Shown: piece by piece, positions 1-7,942 of the stretch
Numbering within the stretch: position 1 is the stretch's first letter
Layout: every line of letters starts with the position of its first letter
Assembly (NCBI RefSeq): GCF_018861045.1
Contig: NZ_JAHKQJ010000005.1
Coordinates: 372,001 to 436,000 of the forward strand
Source: Octadecabacter sp. B2R22
GTDB lineage: Bacteria; Pseudomonadota; Alphaproteobacteria; Rhodobacterales; Rhodobacteraceae
Length of the DNA: 64,000 bases
Reading direction: 5' to 3'
Position numbers and translations under genes: made by a program
Notes under the pieces: model-generated
The model's database searches: none
What the model was told of the DNA's origin: nothing
What the model saw: only the letters and a program-made list of their open reading frames with translations

Positions 1-76
1 CTCCCTCAATCTTGTTGTTCGCGTTGGCAATTTAGTGGCAGGTTGGCCGGACATTGTCCAACCAAAGGCCAAACAC

Positions 77-988
77 ATGCCCGTCACCTCCGCTGACATT
101 TCCAACGCCGCAGACCGCATCAAAGGTTACGTTCATGAAACCCCATCCATGCGCTCGGACAGCTTTGGGCTGCCGCTGCAGTTCAAGCTCGAACACACGC
201 AGGTGACAGGGTCCTTCAAGGCCAGAGGCGCGTTTAACTCGATCCTGACTGCCGATGTGCCACCTGCAGGAATTGTTGCGGCCTCTGGCGGCAATCACGG
301 TGCAGCTGTCGCCCACGCCGCAACAGCGCTTGGCCACGATGCTCATATTTTTGTGCCCGAGTTTGCGGGTCCTGCAAAGATCGATGTGATCCGGCAGACC
401 GGTGCAAACCTTCATATCGTCAAAGGCGCCTATTCTGATGCCGCTGCCGCCGCCACGGCACACAAAAACGAAACCGGAGCATTGGATATTCACCCCTATG
501 ACGCACCAGCGACGATTGCGGGGCAGGGCACCTGTTTCAAAGAATGGGAAGAACAGGGGCTCGACGCAGATACAGTCATCATCGCAATTGGCGGGGGCGG
601 TTTGATCAGCGGGGCGCTGACATGGCTGAAAGGGCGCAACATCATCGGTGTCGAAACGCAGACAACCAATTCCATGCACGCGGCACTTTCCAACGGATCA
701 GAGACGGACATCGAAGTCTCGGGTATTTGTGCCAATGCGCTGGGCGCAAAGCGGATCGGAAGCTTGCCCTTCGGAATTGCGAAGGCCAATGACCTTTCTA
801 CTGTACTGGTGACGGATGACGCAGTCGCCCAAGCCCAAAAACAGATTTGGCAAAACCTTCGTCAGTTGGTTGAACCAGCGGGCGCTGCGGGTGTCGCAGC
901 GGTCCTGTCCGGCGCCTACAAACCTTCAAAAAATGAAAAGGTCGCGGTGCTGTTATGTGGCGCAAACCCGGCGCCGATACCTATTTAA
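77..988 (+). CDS. Threonine/serine dehydratase-like PLP enzyme
   Basis: A fold-type II pyridoxal-phosphate enzyme of about 303 residues, probably deaminating threonine or serine to the 2-oxo acid in the cytoplasm. The sequence shows the PLP-lysine motif SFKARGA near residues 46-52 (Lys48), an SGGNHG phosphate-side motif near residue 70 and the glycine loop GGGGL near 172-176 that holds the PLP phosphate. It lacks the C-terminal ACT regulatory domain of biosynthetic IlvA, so it resembles the short catabolic or serine-racemase-like members. An in-frame GTG at 35 would add 14 residues; the ATG at 77 fits the family N-terminus better. Substrate choice (threonine, serine, hydroxyaspartate) cannot be read from the sequence. 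Confidence 0.88.
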   Translation: MPVTSADISNAADRIKGYVHETPSMRSDSFGLPLQFKLEHTQVTGSFKARGAFNSILTADVPPAGIVAASGGNHGAAVAHAATALGHDAHIFVPEFAGPAKIDVIRQTGANLHIVKGAYSDAAAAATAHKNETGALDIHPYDAPATIAGQGTCFKEWEEQGLDADTVIIAIGGGGLISGALTWLKGRNIIGVETQTTNSMHAALSNGSETDIEVSGICANALGAKRIGSLPFGIAKANDLSTVLVTDDAVAQAQKQIWQNLRQLVEPAGAAGVAAVLSGAYKPSKNEKVAVLLCGANPAPIPI

Positions 989-1051
989 TTGCTCAACCGT
1001 GGCCCTCGCGCTATTGGAGCCTCAAACATAACGCATCCGAAAGGGACCATC

Positions 1052-1879
1052 ATGTCCAACGCTCAACTGGAAACCGCAATCGAAGCAGCATGGGACGCAC
1101 GTGATACCATCACAACGTCCACGCAAGGCGAAGTTCGCGAAGCGATCACCGATACTATGAACGCGCTGGACAGCGGTAAGCTGCGCGTGGCGGAAAAGCT
1201 GGAAAATGGCGACTGGCACGTGAACCAGTGGGCGAAAAAGGCTGTCCTTCTGTCGTTCCGCCTGAACGACATGGCGATGATCGAAGGGTCTAACGGCAAC
1301 GGAAGCTGGTGGGACAAAGTGCCGTCCAAATGGGAAGGCTGGGGCGACAACGAATGGAAGGCGGCAGGTTTCCGCGCGGTGCCGGGTTCTATCGTTCGCC
1401 GTTCTGCTTACGTCGCGCCAGGCGTGGTGCTGATGCCATCCTTCGTGAACCTCGGTGCATATGTCGACGAAGGTTCCATGGTTGATGGCTGGGCAACAGT
1501 TGGGTCCTGCGCACAGATCGGCAAAAATGTTCACCTCTCCGGCGGTGTCGGCATCGGTGGTGTTCTTGAACCAATGCAAGCTGGCCCAACAATCATCGAA
1601 GACAACTGCTTTATCGGTGCGCGTTCCGAAGTCGTCGAAGGCTGCATCATCCGCGAGGGGTCCGTGCTGGGCATGGGCGTGTTCATCGGCCAATCCACCA
1701 AGATCGTGAACCGTGAAACCGGCGAGGTCTTCTACGGCGAAGTGCCGCCCTATTCTGTTGTGGTTGCGGGCTCCATGCCGTCCAAGAACGGCGTTAACCT
1801 GTATTGCGCCGTGATCGTGAAAACCGTCGATGAAAAGACACGCTCCAAAACGGGCATCAACGATCTGCTGCGCGATTGA
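1052..1879 (+). CDS. dapD: 2,3,4,5-tetrahydropyridine-2,6-dicarboxylate N-succinyltransferase
   Basis: DapD transfers succinyl from succinyl-CoA to tetrahydrodipicolinate in the succinylase branch of lysine and diaminopimelate synthesis. The 275-residue length is the normal family size. The middle of the protein is a left-handed beta helix made of hexapeptide repeats (for example [24 protein letters not shown]). The ATG at 1052 follows an AAAGGG ribosome site; upstream in-frame codons back to 989 belong to leader sequence. The partner enzyme DapE is encoded 4.8 kb downstream on the same strand, so the two steps are near but not in one transcript. Confidence 0.97.
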   Translation: MSNAQLETAIEAAWDARDTITTSTQGEVREAITDTMNALDSGKLRVAEKLENGDWHVNQWAKKAVLLSFRLNDMAMIEGSNGNGSWWDKVPSKWEGWGDNEWKAAGFRAVPGSIVRRSAYVAPGVVLMPSFVNLGAYVDEGSMVDGWATVGSCAQIGKNVHLSGGVGIGGVLEPMQAGPTIIEDNCFIGARSEVVEGCIIREGSVLGMGVFIGQSTKIVNRETGEVFYGEVPPYSVVVAGSMPSKNGVNLYCAVIVKTVDEKTRSKTGINDLLRD

Positions 1880-2160
1880 TCCTCAGCCGAGCACTAGCTA
1901 AGGCCCGCATCGCGCGGGCCGAGCGCCCTAGTTGGTTGGCGGCATGGGCCCCTGTGGGGTTTGATGCCGCCTGCCTCGTTCTTGCGTTTGCTGTGTTGTA
2001 CCGACCGTTTCAATCAATAGCTGAGACGTTCAATTTCCCTGTTTGGGCTACGGCAGTCTCACTGCTGGCAATCGGGTTCATCCCGATTCAAGCGGTGCTG
2101 ATCTTTTCGTCTCTTTGGGCGGCTAAATCACGGTTCACTGATGATAACACGGACGTTTAG
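1876..2160 (+). CDS. Small two-helix membrane protein, unknown function
   Basis: A 94-codon frame that opens with a TTG overlapping the dapD stop codon (TTGA). It encodes a basic N-terminus and two hydrophobic stretches, roughly residues 26-44 and 58-83, which look like membrane helices. I do not recognise the family. A GC hairpin at 1902-1920 lies in its first codons, so translation could instead begin at a later GTG or TTG near 1955. The 3' end overlaps the convergent receptor-like gene by four bases. The membrane-like composition argues for a real gene; the start is unsure. Confidence 0.45.
   Translation: MILSRALAKARIARAERPSWLAAWAPVGFDAACLVLAFAVLYRPFQSIAETFNFPVWATAVSLLAIGFIPIQAVLIFSSLWAAKSRFTDDNTDV
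1902..1920 (+). terminator. GC-rich hairpin after dapD
   Basis: GGCCCGC and GCGGGCC form a 7-bp stem 22 bases after the dapD stop. There is no T tract after it, so it may be a Rho-dependent or pausing structure. It lies inside the reading frame proposed for the next small membrane gene, which casts doubt on that gene's annotated start. Confidence 0.4.
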
Positions 2161-3221
2161 CCGTCAGAACGGCCAAACCATTTTGTCACCAATTCGTCGT
2201 AGGTTCCCGCTTCGCGCAACCGAAGGAGTGAGCGATTGATCTGCTCACTGATCGGGTCCGAGTTCGACAATGCGATCCCGTAGTTCTCGCGTCGATAAAT
2301 ACGGGGTAACAACCGCGTAGCGGGTTCACTGTGTGTGTTGGAATAGTACGACAAAATAGGTGCATCAAAGACGATGGCATCTAGATTATCGCTTTCCAAT
2401 TGTTTGAACATCTCCTCGGGGGATCCGTACCCGACATATGGCAAGTCGCGGGCGTTCAGAAAGTCCGCAGAGGTCGAACCTTCGATTGTCGCGACACGCC
2501 GCCCTTCGAGGTCATTGATGGACTCGACGTTGTCGTGCAAAGCGTCGATCGTCATGGTGGAGGTGATCGTCGCCACAAAGATCGAAACGATAAAGAGGCT
2601 CGAAACGACCAAAACCACGGCAAATGCACGGCCTGGACGTGTTTGTGGCACACGTTCCTCAAAGCCGCCGTTCACAACAAGGTTCAATGACCACCAGAAA
2701 GAATGGAACAATGCATCCCCACCCTTGCGGTCAAAATAGGGTTGCGCACGCCGTTCCAGAAGCCACATCACCACGCCGCTGCCGAACAACAGCCCAAGTG
2801 CTCCGAGGACCACAAATAGGATGTCCCTTGTAAACAAAGCTGACAGAAACGACCCACCGGTGTCATCTTCCCGTAACAGAACACCGATCCCACCTTCAAA
2901 AATTGGATGCGAGAAGTCCATGAGAAGTTCGCGGTCCGCTGTGATCGAGATATTTGCGACCGCCGCGTCATGGTTGCCATCTTGGACGGACGTTAACATT
3001 CCAGAGAACGAGTCATAGAATTCGAACGAAACCTCGCGGCCTAACTGGTCCGCAATTGCTTTGGTAAGTTCAATGCTAAAGCCCGTCGCCTCACGATTAT
3101 CTAGAAATGCAAAAGGGGGGCGATCTATGGTCGCAAAAGACAATGGTGGTTCTTGCGCGAAGCTAGAATTTGCTGTGGCGACCCAGAAGAGGGTTGCCAG
3201 AAGTCGCAACACATATTTCAT
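2157..3221 (-). CDS. Ionotropic glutamate receptor-like ligand-gated channel protein
   Basis: A 354-residue protein with a signal peptide (cleavage near AQ, residue 23), then a periplasmic amino-acid-binding lobe (S1, about 24-125) containing the ligand-carboxylate motif TADRE, a membrane helix (about 133-154), a re-entrant pore-like segment (about 168-193), a second membrane helix (about 200-224, with FVATITSTMT), and the second binding lobe (S2, about 230-354, with VFDAPIL). This split-lobe order is that of prokaryotic GluR0-type channels, not of a plain ABC binding protein. The filter region reads VVNGGFEERVP where potassium-selective GluR0 has TVGYGD, so ion selectivity is probably different. 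Monocistronic; no ABC permease or ATPase adjoins it. Confidence 0.85.
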   Translation of the reverse strand: MKYVLRLLATLFWVATANSSFAQEPPLSFATIDRPPFAFLDNREATGFSIELTKAIADQLGREVSFEFYDSFSGMLTSVQDGNHDAAVANISITADRELLMDFSHPIFEGGIGVLLREDDTGGSFLSALFTRDILFVVLGALGLLFGSGVVMWLLERRAQPYFDRKGGDALFHSFWWSLNLVVNGGFEERVPQTRPGRAFAVVLVVSSLFIVSIFVATITSTMTIDALHDNVESINDLEGRRVATIEGSTSADFLNARDLPYVGYGSPEEMFKQLESDNLDAIVFDAPILSYYSNTHSEPATRLLPRIYRRENYGIALSNSDPISEQINRSLLRLREAGTYDELVTKWFGRSDG

Positions 3222-3321
3222 CAGCTGTCCCTTGTAGCCCGCCCTCTAATTGCGCAGCAAGAAGAGTTCGTCAATCCTTCGCAACGTTGACGTCACCACC
3301 TCGACGGGTTAGGCGCCGCGC

Positions 3322-3708
3322 ATGACGGAACCGAAAACACCACAATCTAAACCGACCTCGAAGCCAAAGAGGGTCAAAAAGCCTTCGCGCCAACAGGTCT
3401 TTACGCTGCTGGTCGAAGTCGGCCGCAAGGATGACGACGGGCTGCCCAAAGACAGCACCGGCGCCGCGTTGATGATCTACGCCTCTGGTGTGGACGAAGC
3501 AGAAGCTGTCCGCGAAACTGTAGCGATCCTAAAGCAAGCGGATTTGGCACCTTTGGACGTCTCCGGTTACGGCACTTTGGACGAACGGCTGGCCGAAGGG
3601 CACGACATTCCCGATGACGAACGCGCGTTGATGCAGCGTGCGCTTGACGAAAACAGTGTTATCGTTGCGCAAATGACCCCGTTCTTCGACGAAGTCGGCG
3701 ACGACTGA
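3322..3708 (+). CDS. Conserved hypothetical protein, acidic, cytoplasmic
   Basis: 128 residues. The first 22 are Lys/Pro/Ser/Thr-rich and probably disordered; the remainder has an alternating strand-helix pattern beginning QVFTLLVEVG, with a helix rich in Asp and Glu (DEAEAVRETVAIL). No signal peptide or membrane segment is present. I do not recognise a characterised family. The gene stands alone, divergent from the receptor-like gene and convergent with the Hint gene (11-base gap), so context gives no function. Confidence 0.72.
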   Translation: MTEPKTPQSKPTSKPKRVKKPSRQQVFTLLVEVGRKDDDGLPKDSTGAALMIYASGVDEAEAVRETVAILKQADLAPLDVSGYGTLDERLAEGHDIPDDERALMQRALDENSVIVAQMTPFFDEVGDD

Positions 3709-3719
3709 ACTCTTCAGCA

Positions 3720-4811
3720 TTAGCCGATTGAAACGCCTGTCAGTGTCAGGGCTTCGTAGCCTTGCAACACAGGTGCTGCGAGTCCGATATTTTTTGGACA
3801 CCGCTCGATTGGCATGTCCGCGAGCACCGAGAACTTCAAGAAATCCGGAGCACTCAGAACAGCCGATCCGTCAAAGCTTTCGACCATAGCGCCGTTCACG
3901 GTGATGATCTCGTGGGTTTCTAGTAAGACTTGGTAATAAGTGACAATGGCTGGGGCGTTCTTGGTTGGCGTCGCGCAATTGCGGACCTCAAGATGGCGGA
4001 TGGCAGTGCTGACGCGTTCTTCTCCGAACATGTATTCGACTTCCGAACCGGCCAAACAGGCACGTTGATCCCGCGCCGCGATCAAATCTTCCCATAGGCC
4101 CATATAGGGTCTGCGTAATGTCATCGGTGCAAAACGACCCAAGGCCGGAAGGCTGGCGTGACCAGCCCACAAAACCCGAACGGCTTCAGTTCCATCGACG
4201 GTCACGCAATCGCCCGCAACGATATCGCGCAGCGCTTTCGGTCCGCTTGTTGTGTCCACGGCTGCGGAACCGCTTAGGCCGGGCATAGGTCCATGTGGAC
4301 AGGGTGCATTCGCGACAGCCGCAAAGGTGACGTCCTTGTCCATGGCGCAACTTTCTGGTGCCATCACAATCCGTTGTGTATCCCGCGTTGAGATCGGGAA
4401 GGGCGACATAACAGACGTCTGCCAAAGGATCCCATGATCCGGAATATAGACACTAAACCGGCCTGAACGCGCTGGCGCATCCCAGGTGTAAGTAATGTGC
4501 GCTGTCTGAACTTTCGCGCCAAGTTTGGTTTTCAGAGACGTCGCCAAATGTTTGCCGCCTTGGCGCATCATCAATCGCAAGGTTCCATCGGGCTCAAGGC
4601 AAACCGTAATTCCCGATGGCCAAGGATCAAGTGCAGCAAAACGCAACAAGTTTACCGGATGGGGCGACGGTCGAACCGTCACCTCCATAAGCAAACTGCC
4701 GCGGGTCAGAAGTTCGGACAAGGACCCATTACCGGAACGCGCGCACCCCAATCCAGCGGGATTAAAATCCCCACCTTCCTGCGTTCGTGTGCCGATCCAG
4801 TTGAGTGTCAT
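3720..4811 (-). CDS. Degenerate Hint-domain protein
   Basis: 363 residues without a signal peptide. The C-terminal half (from about residue 176) aligns by eye with the Hint module of the gene just upstream: GSAAVDTTSGPKAL here against GSMIDTDQGPRAV there. The catalytic residues of Hint self-splicing domains are missing: the first-block Cys is replaced (PGLSGS instead of CFVAGS) and the SPLHRVLV histidine block reads LRRPYMGLW. The N-terminal half (1-170) is beta-rich and unfamiliar. It follows the intact Hint gene by five bases and is surely co-transcribed. It may be a structural partner or inactive paralogue; the function is unknown. Confidence 0.7.
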   Translation of the reverse strand: MTLNWIGTRTQEGGDFNPAGLGCARSGNGSLSELLTRGSLLMEVTVRPSPHPVNLLRFAALDPWPSGITVCLEPDGTLRLMMRQGGKHLATSLKTKLGAKVQTAHITYTWDAPARSGRFSVYIPDHGILWQTSVMSPFPISTRDTQRIVMAPESCAMDKDVTFAAVANAPCPHGPMPGLSGSAAVDTTSGPKALRDIVAGDCVTVDGTEAVRVLWAGHASLPALGRFAPMTLRRPYMGLWEDLIAARDQRACLAGSEVEYMFGEERVSTAIRHLEVRNCATPTKNAPAIVTYYQVLLETHEIITVNGAMVESFDGSAVLSAPDFLKFSVLADMPIERCPKNIGLAAPVLQGYEALTLTGVSIG

Positions 4812-4816
4812 GGTGT

Positions 4817-6406
4817 CTAGGCAACCCGCCGCAAAAGTGCTTCGGCTTCATACCGTTTCAACATCGGCCGTGCGGCAGGGCCGTAGCCTTCGCCGGTTGT
4901 AAGGTCGAGTTCTGGGAAGATCGTTGAAATCTCCTCAACGATCTCCGCCTCAAAAGATTTCGTTGTTTGTGGTCCGGGCAGAAAGCTCTCGGTGGCCAGT
5001 CCTTCGGAATACACAACTTGATGGCGATCAAACATCATATGAACGTACTCAACCTCGCCGCCTTCAACGGGGCGTATGGACCGATCGTTGACCAGATCTT
5101 TGGCCGCAATCAACACTTCAGCCTCACCGAACATAAGTTCGGCAATCACATCTTTGACCAGAACGCGGTGCAGGGGGGACACCATCAGCTCACCGTGATC
5201 GCCCAATGCATTTTTCTGAATTTGGATAGGCGCCATCTTTCCCGTTGCGGGTACAGAACGACGCCCAATCCAGCGCACTGGCTGTGGCCCGTCATCGCGG
5301 GTTATGACCATGTCACCAGCAGACAGCGTTTCAACGGCACGTGGCCCTTGGTCAGTATCAATCATCGACCCAGCAACGAAACAGGGGATCGTCTCGACGG
5401 TGACAAATCCGACGTCAGTCTCAAGAACATTTCCAGAAGTATCCGTGCTCTCGACTTCGTAGGTAAAGCTAGACGTCTCAAAATCACTATCTGTCGTAAT
5501 GTCGACTGTGCCGTCGGCATTCAACTTCACAGTCTGGCCTGTGGCCAAAGTAACAGTTTGCCCTGATGTGACCGCCACGCCATTGATATGGGTGATCGTC
5601 AGCGTGCCCGTCGTGTTGTTGATATCGTTGTCTAGAATATCGACGGTCTTTGTGACGCTGTCCTGCATCGTCACAAAGTCTTGTTCAGCGATCAGCTCTG
5701 TCTGAATGGAATCGGCGGCAATCAACAGGTTGGAGTCATAACTGCTGTCGGCGACGTCCGCGATGCCGATCCGGATCGAATTCACGACGCCCGCGTTGAC
5801 TGGAATGGTCAGGGTCATCGTCAGCGTAAACCCGTCCATCTCGGTGTTGAACTGGTCAGAAGTGTTGTCGTTATAAAGGTTGATGTTGTTGGTTTGGTTG
5901 ATTGAGTTGATCGTTGTGCCATTGTCTGTGATCGCCAAAGGCACGAGGTTACCATTGATCCAGACCCCAACCGCATCATTATAAATCGAGTTGGTGTACT
6001 CAGGATACTCGTCCGAGCTGAACACAAACTGCATGGTCATCACGTCATCTGTCGGGATGAAATCAATATCCATATACGACGCATCGTATGTGCTGGCCCC
6101 CGCCAAAGCGTTGAACCCAGCTTCGTTATTCTGACCGCCCGTGTTGGTCGACGTATTTGAGTTTTCGTTGGACTGGCTGCTATTACTGTTTGTAAACCGA
6201 GTTGCCCGACCTGTGGACAGGATAACTCCTGTGTCCCCTGGCGTTACGTTGCCAGCGACAGCGTCCCCGTTCGAATAAATTCCGGATGAATAGCTCGACC
6301 CAGAATAAGACGCACTTGTGACCGTAACACCATCACCGAAGATCGTGTTTGCCATCTGCATCGCTGATGCACTGGTATCATAATCAAGTTCAACGCCTGC
6401 TACCAC
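4817..6406 (-). CDS. Choice-of-anchor L / Hint domain exported protein
   Basis: 529 residues. Residues about 1-235 match the choice-of-anchor-L type of adhesive beta domain (start VELDYDTSASAM, then Asn/Ser-rich loops and DEYPEYTNSIYNDAVGVWING). An Ig-like beta domain (about 245-338) follows, then a Hint domain starting at Cys342 (CFVAGSMID) with the His block SPLHRVLV, and a tail PAARPMLKRYEA common to such proteins. Hint domains self-cleave, so the N-terminal adhesin may be released or attached to another molecule. There is no Sec signal; secretion would need a type I or other system not seen here. The start codon is GTG behind AAGGGG. Confidence 0.8.
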   Translation of the reverse strand: MVAGVELDYDTSASAMQMANTIFGDGVTVTSASYSGSSYSSGIYSNGDAVAGNVTPGDTGVILSTGRATRFTNSNSSQSNENSNTSTNTGGQNNEAGFNALAGASTYDASYMDIDFIPTDDVMTMQFVFSSDEYPEYTNSIYNDAVGVWINGNLVPLAITDNGTTINSINQTNNINLYNDNTSDQFNTEMDGFTLTMTLTIPVNAGVVNSIRIGIADVADSSYDSNLLIAADSIQTELIAEQDFVTMQDSVTKTVDILDNDINNTTGTLTITHINGVAVTSGQTVTLATGQTVKLNADGTVDITTDSDFETSSFTYEVESTDTSGNVLETDVGFVTVETIPCFVAGSMIDTDQGPRAVETLSAGDMVITRDDGPQPVRWIGRRSVPATGKMAPIQIQKNALGDHGELMVSPLHRVLVKDVIAELMFGEAEVLIAAKDLVNDRSIRPVEGGEVEYVHMMFDRHQVVYSEGLATESFLPGPQTTKSFEAEIVEEISTIFPELDLTTGEGYGPAARPMLKRYEAEALLRRVA

Positions 6407-6624
6407 GGTATCTGCCCCTTACGAGAGGAGACAAGCCAGACGGAGTTCACGCGCGAAAAAGCTGTGAAATACCTATATCTTGTGGTCGTCGCTGCGACCG
6501 TAGGACCATCTTGGGTCCGCTCGATGTCTGCCCTGCCTCGGGTCTAATTTATTATGTCAACTATATGTTAGAGGTCTGATATTTGGTTGTTTTTTAGGGG
6601 GTTGTTTCCACGTTGCGCATAATA

Positions 6625-6642
6625 TGTGTCGACAGGGACACA
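6625..6642. promoter_or_regulatory. Inverted repeat upstream of dapE
   Basis: TGTGTC and GACACA flank a six-base spacer about 60 bases before dapE. The region 6407-6702 separates two divergent genes and must hold both promoters; apart from this repeat and the ribosome sites I see nothing definite in it. Confidence 0.3.
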
Positions 6643-6702
6643 ACCTAGAGCATTTGCAATGACCGCAAAGGAGCGGTAACGCAGAGGAAACCGGAGGCTT
6701 CC

Positions 6703-7845
6703 ATGACCATTGACCCTATTGCCCTTACCGCTGATCTCATTCGTTGCCCTAGCGTCACCCCGATTGAGGGTGGTGCATTGCAACTGCTGGATGTATTGCT
6801 GACAGGCGCGGGTTTTGAAACGTGGCGGGTGGACCGCGCGGGCACGCCAAACCTATATGCTCGTTGGGGCGCACGGGGCGCTAACAAATCATTTGGATTT
6901 AATGGGCACACTGATGTCGTGCCAGTCGGTGATGAGGCCGCGTGGACGGTTGATCCTTTTGGTGCCGAAGTTAAAGACGGCATTCTTTATGGTCGGGGCG
7001 CGACAGACATGAAATCCGGCGTGGCGGCCTTTGCGGCGGCGGCGGTCGATTTTGTTAAAGACACCCCGCCAGACGGCGCAATCATCATCGCGATCACGGG
7101 CGACGAAGAAGGTCCTTCGACTGACGGTACAATCGCCCTGCTGGACTGGATGCAATCCAACGGCGAAGCGATGACAGCCTGTATCGTCGGGGAACCAACC
7201 TGCCCAGACGCGATGGGCGAGATGATTAAGGTCGGGAGGCGTGGATCGCTTACGGCGCATTTTACAGTAACCGGAAAACAAGGGCATGCGGCCTATCCGC
7301 ACCGTGCCATCAATCCGCTACCTGCGATGGCGCGTTTGATTGATCGTTTGGCGAGCCATGAGATGGACCAAGGGTCAGACCATTTTGACCCGTCGACACT
7401 GGCGGTCGTAACAATCGACACAGGCAACCCGGCCACAAACGTGATCCCTGCTGCGTGCAAAGCAAGCGCCAATGTCCGGTTCAATGATCTGCATACATCG
7501 GCCTCTGTGATTGCGTGGATGCAGTCCGAAGCCGACGCCGTTGCCGAAGAGTTCGGTGTGCAAATCGACATGCCTGTTCGGGTGTCCGGCGAAAGCTTTC
7601 TAACCCCTCCGGGGGCTTTGTCCGATCTTGTGAGTACCGCGGTTCAGGCCGAAACGGGGATCACCCCAGAGCTGTCCACAACGGGCGGTACGTCTGATGC
7701 GCGCTTTGTGAAAGACCACTGTCCTGTCGTCGAATTTGGGCTTGTGGGTAAGACCATGCACCAAGTTGACGAGTGCGTTCCGGTTGAACAGATCACCCAA
7801 CTGAAGTCGATCTACACGCGCATCCTGAAGGATTATTTCGACTGA
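6703..7845 (+). CDS. dapE: Succinyl-diaminopimelate desuccinylase
   Basis: DapE hydrolyses N-succinyl-LL-diaminopimelate to succinate and LL-diaminopimelate, the step after succinyl-amino transfer in lysine and cell-wall precursor synthesis. It is a dinuclear zinc M20 peptidase-fold enzyme. Visible metal and catalytic motifs are [20 protein letters not shown], the general base within GDEEG, and TGGTSDARF near the C-terminus. The 380-residue length is normal. The ATG at 6703 has a GGAGG ribosome site eight bases upstream. Confidence 0.97.
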   Translation: MTIDPIALTADLIRCPSVTPIEGGALQLLDVLLTGAGFETWRVDRAGTPNLYARWGARGANKSFGFNGHTDVVPVGDEAAWTVDPFGAEVKDGILYGRGATDMKSGVAAFAAAAVDFVKDTPPDGAIIIAITGDEEGPSTDGTIALLDWMQSNGEAMTACIVGEPTCPDAMGEMIKVGRRGSLTAHFTVTGKQGHAAYPHRAINPLPAMARLIDRLASHEMDQGSDHFDPSTLAVVTIDTGNPATNVIPAACKASANVRFNDLHTSASVIAWMQSEADAVAEEFGVQIDMPVRVSGESFLTPPGALSDLVSTAVQAETGITPELSTTGGTSDARFVKDHCPVVEFGLVGKTMHQVDECVPVEQITQLKSIYTRILKDYFD

Positions 7846-7872
7846 CCTTATCCGCAGGTAAGGTTTTCGTTT
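7845..7872 (+). terminator. Probable dapE terminator
   Basis: ACCTTA and TAAGGT form a six-base stem with an eight-base loop, followed by TTTTCGTTT. It begins at the stop codon of dapE. Confidence 0.5.
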
Positions 7873-7942
7873 ATTAACAACAGATTAACATGTGGGTGAA
7901 TATCGACGTGCTGTGCGCTTCTCGCCATGTTAGGCAGGTCGC

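Noticed and set aside
3720-6406. Toxin or polymorphic-effector system suggested by Hint domains
   Set aside because: There is no nuclease or other toxin domain after the Hint and no immunity-like gene next to it.
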